From an uncultured Phocaeicola sp. (lineage in GTDB: Bacteria; Bacteroidota; Bacteroidia; Bacteroidales; Bacteroidaceae): a DNA stretch of 64,000 nt. The position numbers and the translations under genes are program-made. Location of the stretch: assembly GCA_944320885.1 (NCBI GenBank), contig CALUJE010000002.1:62001-126000 (forward strand). The letters are read 5' to 3'. This document shows positions 60,665 to 64,000 of the stretch, piece after piece (the stretch's first letter is position 1; the number at the start of each line of letters is the position of its first letter). The notes below the pieces were generated by a model. The model saw only the letters and a list, made by a program, of their open reading frames with translations. It had not been told where the DNA came from and searched no databases.

Positions 60665-61646
60665 TTTATTGATTGTATTTTGTTTTGCTTGTAGTTCACA
60701 AAATACGGAAAAGGAAAGAATTTACAATTCCTGGGATAAGGAGGCAGATGTAAAAGATGCCGTTCGTGAATTAAGTTTGGAAGACGTAATGGTTCATGAT
60801 AATTCTTCACTATATGTAAATGGAAATTATATATTAATAGTAGACCATAGTTCAATGGATAACCAAATCTTTGTTATTGGTAAGAATGATTTTCATTATG
60901 CAGGTAGTTTTGCACATAAGGGAGGAGGTCCAAACGAAATTACTAATATTGGAGATTTAGCTTTTAATGAATCACAGCAATTAGTTTACATTACTGATTT
61001 CGGTAAACAGAAAATTCTATCATGTAACATTGATAGTGTCTTGATGGATTCATCATATACATTTAAGGAAGTTGCCTCATTAGAGAAATCTCAATTTCCC
61101 AGTGAATATACTTATATAAACGACACACTGTGTGTTGGTCGATTTATTTTTCCGATAGGAAATAATAATTATCGTCCGCAAGTGGCTAAATGGAATATGC
61201 TTACAGGCGAATATAAACTAATGGGGTACGAGCATCCTGGTATTGAAAGTAAGCGTATGACTTGTGCGGTGTCTGCAGAGAAACAATTGTATGCAGAATG
61301 TTATAGTAATCATGATTTACTCACGATTGGTGATTTTGATGGTAATTTGAAATGTAATATCTATGGCCCCAAATGGAAAGAAAGTACAAGAGGAGTCAAT
61401 TATTACGGTAAAGCTGTATTCCGTAATAATCAGATTATTGTACCTTACTCTGGAGGCACCCGTAAAAACGATACTTATGAGCCGATCAAATTTCATGTAT
61501 TCGATATAGATGGAAATTATCTGAAAACATTAAATATAGGTTATAAGATTATCAGATATTGTTATGATAAAGATAATGATCGTTTAATTATGTGTTTTAA
61601 TGATGAAATTCAGTTTGGATATTTGGACTTGAAAGATTTGATATAG
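60645..61646 (+). CDS. Six-bladed beta-propeller lipoprotein
   Basis: A 333-residue predicted lipoprotein (lipobox FCFAC, Cys16). HKGGGPNEITNIGDLAF near residue 95 is the shared G-x-GP-x-E motif. The protein body does not resemble the preceding gene closely, although their start regions are nearly identical, so the repeat there reflects recombination or a shared control site more than whole-gene duplication. It is AT-rich. Function is unknown. Confidence 0.78.
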   Translation: MNKVIYLLLIVFCFACSSQNTEKERIYNSWDKEADVKDAVRELSLEDVMVHDNSSLYVNGNYILIVDHSSMDNQIFVIGKNDFHYAGSFAHKGGGPNEITNIGDLAFNESQQLVYITDFGKQKILSCNIDSVLMDSSYTFKEVASLEKSQFPSEYTYINDTLCVGRFIFPIGNNNYRPQVAKWNMLTGEYKLMGYEHPGIESKRMTCAVSAEKQLYAECYSNHDLLTIGDFDGNLKCNIYGPKWKESTRGVNYYGKAVFRNNQIIVPYSGGTRKNDTYEPIKFHVFDIDGNYLKTLNIGYKIIRYCYDKDNDRLIMCFNDEIQFGYLDLKDLI

Positions 61647-61662
61647 AAACAAATATATTCTT

Positions 61663-62685
61663 ATGAAATATCTATCCCTGTTAATCATAGTGACTGCTTT
61701 TTGGTGCTGCTCTCGGAAAGAATCTGCAGAAAAAAGTGTGGTTCGTCAGGAACAGATTGTGGAAACAAAACCTGTAGAAATAATTTTGAAGGACTTGTTT
61801 TGTCTGGAGCAGGTATGCATAAAAGATTCATTTCTGTTACTGATTGATCGTTGCGATTCTTGCATGTTTCATGTGTATGATATGAAGCGCGACAGTCTGG
61901 TAGTTTCTTTTGGAGTAAGAGGGCAGGGACCCAATGATTTTTTATATCCTATGTTTTTATCAGGTACAGATGTGAAAGACTGTGATTCTGTATATTGTTA
62001 TGATGTGAATTCACGTATGATAAAGTCTTTTGCATGGAAATACATTACATCTGGTAAGACTTCTGATATGGGGAGGTTTGATCTTTCCGAAAAGATTGCC
62101 GGTTCTCCAGATCTGACTAAGATAGATGAGGAATATTGGGGAACATTAGACTATATTCAATCTGGTATATATTTTAAATATGCTGAATATGAAGATTCGT
62201 TGGTATGGACAGCATATCCGGAGAGTTTATTGAAATATTCCCAGGGTTTGGGTCTGCAATCAAGAATCGGAGTTCATCCAACCCGAAAGACTCTAGTGGC
62301 AGGTATGAGATATTATAATAAATTGTTCTTATACACTTCTGCCGGGACATTGCAGCGAGAAGTACAAATAGGATATGATGATATATTTCCGGTAGTGGAT
62401 GAAAAGAAAAAGACCGTATTGGAACAAAGTACACTTTGCTGTCAGGCTATTCGGATAACAGAAAATGAGGTGTATGTATTGTATTGCGGATGGCCGCTCA
62501 ATGAGGCGCCAAATGAAAAAAGTACCTCCCGAATATTGGTTTTTGACCAGGAATTGAATTATCAGAGAACTTATATATTGCCTTATAAGGCTGTTTCATT
62601 TGCGGTAGACAATGACTCCCGAATACTGGCATATATAGGGCTAAAAGGAGAGCAATTCATAGTAGGAATTATTCAAACAATGTAG
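61663..62685 (+). CDS. BF3164-type propeller lipoprotein, paralogue of 57320
   Basis: A 340-residue predicted lipoprotein (lipobox AFWCC near residue 15). GVRGQGPNDFLYP near residue 85 is the propeller motif. Strand-by-strand similarity to the 57320 protein is clear (LLLIDRC, YWGT, GMRYYNKLFLY). It starts 17 nt after the preceding stop codon. Function is unknown. Confidence 0.82.
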   Translation: MKYLSLLIIVTAFWCCSRKESAEKSVVRQEQIVETKPVEIILKDLFCLEQVCIKDSFLLLIDRCDSCMFHVYDMKRDSLVVSFGVRGQGPNDFLYPMFLSGTDVKDCDSVYCYDVNSRMIKSFAWKYITSGKTSDMGRFDLSEKIAGSPDLTKIDEEYWGTLDYIQSGIYFKYAEYEDSLVWTAYPESLLKYSQGLGLQSRIGVHPTRKTLVAGMRYYNKLFLYTSAGTLQREVQIGYDDIFPVVDEKKKTVLEQSTLCCQAIRITENEVYVLYCGWPLNEAPNEKSTSRILVFDQELNYQRTYILPYKAVSFAVDNDSRILAYIGLKGEQFIVGIIQTM

Positions 62686-62703
62686 TTTATCATAAAGTAA
62701 ATT

Positions 62704-63759
62704 ATGAAAAGTAATATTCTGTATATAGTAATGACACTTATGTTGTGTTACGCCTGCGCCGACAATTCTGCTACGAAAATGAAGTCGGGAACTCTTCTTT
62801 CAATAAATTTGGAATTGGCACAACCCGTTATGGAAGTTCTGGAGAAAACAGGTAGTATTTCTTTGGAAAATGAAGGAGATACTTTTCCCGGACAGATTCA
62901 TAAAATGCTGATAGATAAGGATGCATTATATTTATTGGATACATATCGTGCACCAGGACTTTATAAGTATGATAGAAATGGTCGTTTTCTTACTGTTTAC
63001 AATCGGCTAGGTCAAGGAAATGGAGAATTTATCGGATTGTCTGATTTTCAGATCTATGGTGACACGATCTATTTGTTAGATTCTTCGGGAAAGAAAATTA
63101 TCAAACTCGACAAGCAGTGCCGATTTCATTCTTCAACCAATCTTTCGGTTATGCCGCTTGCTTTTGCAAAAGACAGTTTGGACGGTACTTGGATAGATAC
63201 AGGAAACACTGCTTTATCAGAGAAGGCTTACACGCTGCTTTATGAACATGAACACACAATGCAGAATGTTCTTTCCATTCCTTTTGAGTTACGTAATATG
63301 ACGTATGCCCCTTATTTTACACTGATAAATGTAGGGAATGCAGTTCATTTTCTTCCTGAAATGCAAAATAAGATTTATAGTTGCGAGAATGGAGAGGCTG
63401 TTCTGATTTATTATTTGGATTTTGGTAAACATTGGTTCACATCCGATTTTTTGGAAGAAAACAAAAATACGAATTCAATGATTTTTTTCCGTAAAATGAA
63501 GGAAGCCGGGTATGTCAATGAGTTAAATTATCTGGAATCGGAAAGTTTGTTATTGCTGTCTTTCAACTGTAATGCAGAATCATACTTGTTCGTATATGAT
63601 AAGGATGACCAAAAACAGGTATTATGTGTGAAAGAAAACGATGAATTGTTTCGCCCGTTGGCAATTAGCGGAGAAGAAATCTTATTTGTTGAAATGACCG
63701 ATTCATGCAATATTATCAATAAATATCGTATCAAAGGCTATAATGACAAGAATCTTTAA
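62704..63759 (+). CDS. Six-bladed beta-propeller lipoprotein (PF17170-like)
   Basis: A 351-residue predicted lipoprotein (lipobox CYAC near residue 19). It has a blade DKDALYLLDTYRAPGLYKYDRNG, then LGQGNGEFIGLSDF, in which GP is replaced by GN, and DTIYLLDSSGKKIIKLD. It is most like the proteins at 53280 and 63771. It is part of the long operon. Confidence 0.8.
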   Translation: MKSNILYIVMTLMLCYACADNSATKMKSGTLLSINLELAQPVMEVLEKTGSISLENEGDTFPGQIHKMLIDKDALYLLDTYRAPGLYKYDRNGRFLTVYNRLGQGNGEFIGLSDFQIYGDTIYLLDSSGKKIIKLDKQCRFHSSTNLSVMPLAFAKDSLDGTWIDTGNTALSEKAYTLLYEHEHTMQNVLSIPFELRNMTYAPYFTLINVGNAVHFLPEMQNKIYSCENGEAVLIYYLDFGKHWFTSDFLEENKNTNSMIFFRKMKEAGYVNELNYLESESLLLLSFNCNAESYLFVYDKDDQKQVLCVKENDELFRPLAISGEEILFVEMTDSCNIINKYRIKGYNDKNL

Positions 63760-63770
63760 AGAGGAGTATA

Positions 63771-64000
63771 ATGAGAAAAGCAATTATAAAGAAAACAATG
63801 ATAACTCTGGTAATTTTATTACTTGTCAGTTCTTCATGTACAAAGCAAACTTCTGATGCGATTTCTGTTGATTTACAGCAGGGGAATAATGATTTACTGT
63901 ATTCTTCTTTTGTAGACAAATTGGACTATGTTCATTTAAAAGCCGGAAAGGAATGCTTGTTGACAGGAATTAAAAAGATTTATTTTGATAATGATACTAT
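63771..64000 (+). CDS. Six-bladed beta-propeller lipoprotein, partial
   Basis: The 3' end lies outside the window. The 76 visible codons show a lipobox (LVSSSC near residue 22) and a start of the propeller like that of the 53280 protein (YSSFVDKLDYVHLKAG compared with YSTFVKSAEYLSLHLP). A clear Shine-Dalgarno-like AGAGGAG lies 5 nt upstream of the ATG, unusual in this window. It continues the operon. Confidence 0.8.
   Translation, partial: MRKAIIKKTMITLVILLLVSSSCTKQTSDAISVDLQQGNNDLLYSSFVDKLDYVHLKAGKECLLTGIKKIYFDNDT

Noticed and set aside
59463-61646. Recent horizontal transfer of the AT-rich genes
   Set aside because: Base composition is visibly lower in GC, but no integrase, tRNA or boundary repeat was found, and I could not compute codon usage. 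Noted only as a tendency.
53058-64000. Small NVEALA-type exported peptides that often accompany such lipoproteins
   Set aside because: I looked in the gaps of the cluster and found no frame with a leader and NVEALA-like motif. They may lie beyond the window.

Overview
The window looks like a chromosomal segment of a gut Bacteroidales, most likely Bacteroides or Phocaeicola. The evidence is low-to-moderate GC, many promoters with the Bacteroidetes -7 box TAnnTTTG, weak Shine-Dalgarno sequences, and typical Bacteroidetes proteins: GldE, DUF4924, DUF2023 beside a flavodoxin, BF3164-type and DUF4221 lipoproteins, and a 29-residue AURKAIP1/COX24 ribosomal protein. No tRNA, rRNA operon, CRISPR array, prophage or complete insertion sequence was seen.

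Region by region: 0-8.4 kb holds a YgiQ radical SAM protein, a GH105 hydrolase, a MITE-like inverted-repeat element, a YihY membrane protein directly downstream of RNase P RNA, and an HtrA protease. At 7.5-14.5 kb an AraC regulator is divergent from a TolC/HlyD/fused-ABC/two-permease efflux operon. At 14.5-22.7 kb lie housekeeping genes: cytidine deaminase, a LysM glucosaminidase, L-rhamnose mutarotase, RNase G, the small ribosomal protein, HU, MutY, SSB, GldE and a phosphopantetheinyl transferase. At 22.8-31.6 kb are a clostripain-like lipoprotein, a flavodiiron protein with a radical SAM partner, a DPP-IV peptidase and a first pair of beta-propeller lipoproteins. At 32-50.9 kb are uvrA, a large outer-membrane beta-barrel protein, the TIGR03915/TIGR03916 DNA-repair pair, a GHL10 hydrolase, a two-part chromate transporter, purL, a LysE exporter, prfC, and flavodoxin with DUF2023.

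The most unusual part is 50.9-64 kb. Three two-pass membrane proteins with a C-terminal OmpR/ToxR-type winged helix are interleaved with at least nine exported six-bladed beta-propeller proteins of three families (BF3164/TolB-like, DUF4221, PF17170-like); the last gene runs off the window. Two of the regulators are divergent from propeller genes. Both of those propeller promoters carry the same 35-nt element (30 of 35 identical) exactly 29 nt upstream of the -7 box. One of the two intergenic regions also has GTGA motifs phased at 11 bp, the spacing expected for OmpR-type winged helices. I propose that these are envelope-sensing one-component circuits controlling sets of surface propeller lipoproteins.

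A second unusual theme is intergenic DNA with an exact 22-bp period. Two loci (15.2 and 29.1 kb) are arrays of TGCA spaced alternately 12 and 10 bp. A third (31.7 kb) repeats GGGGAC every 22 bp. I know of no described function for these arrays.
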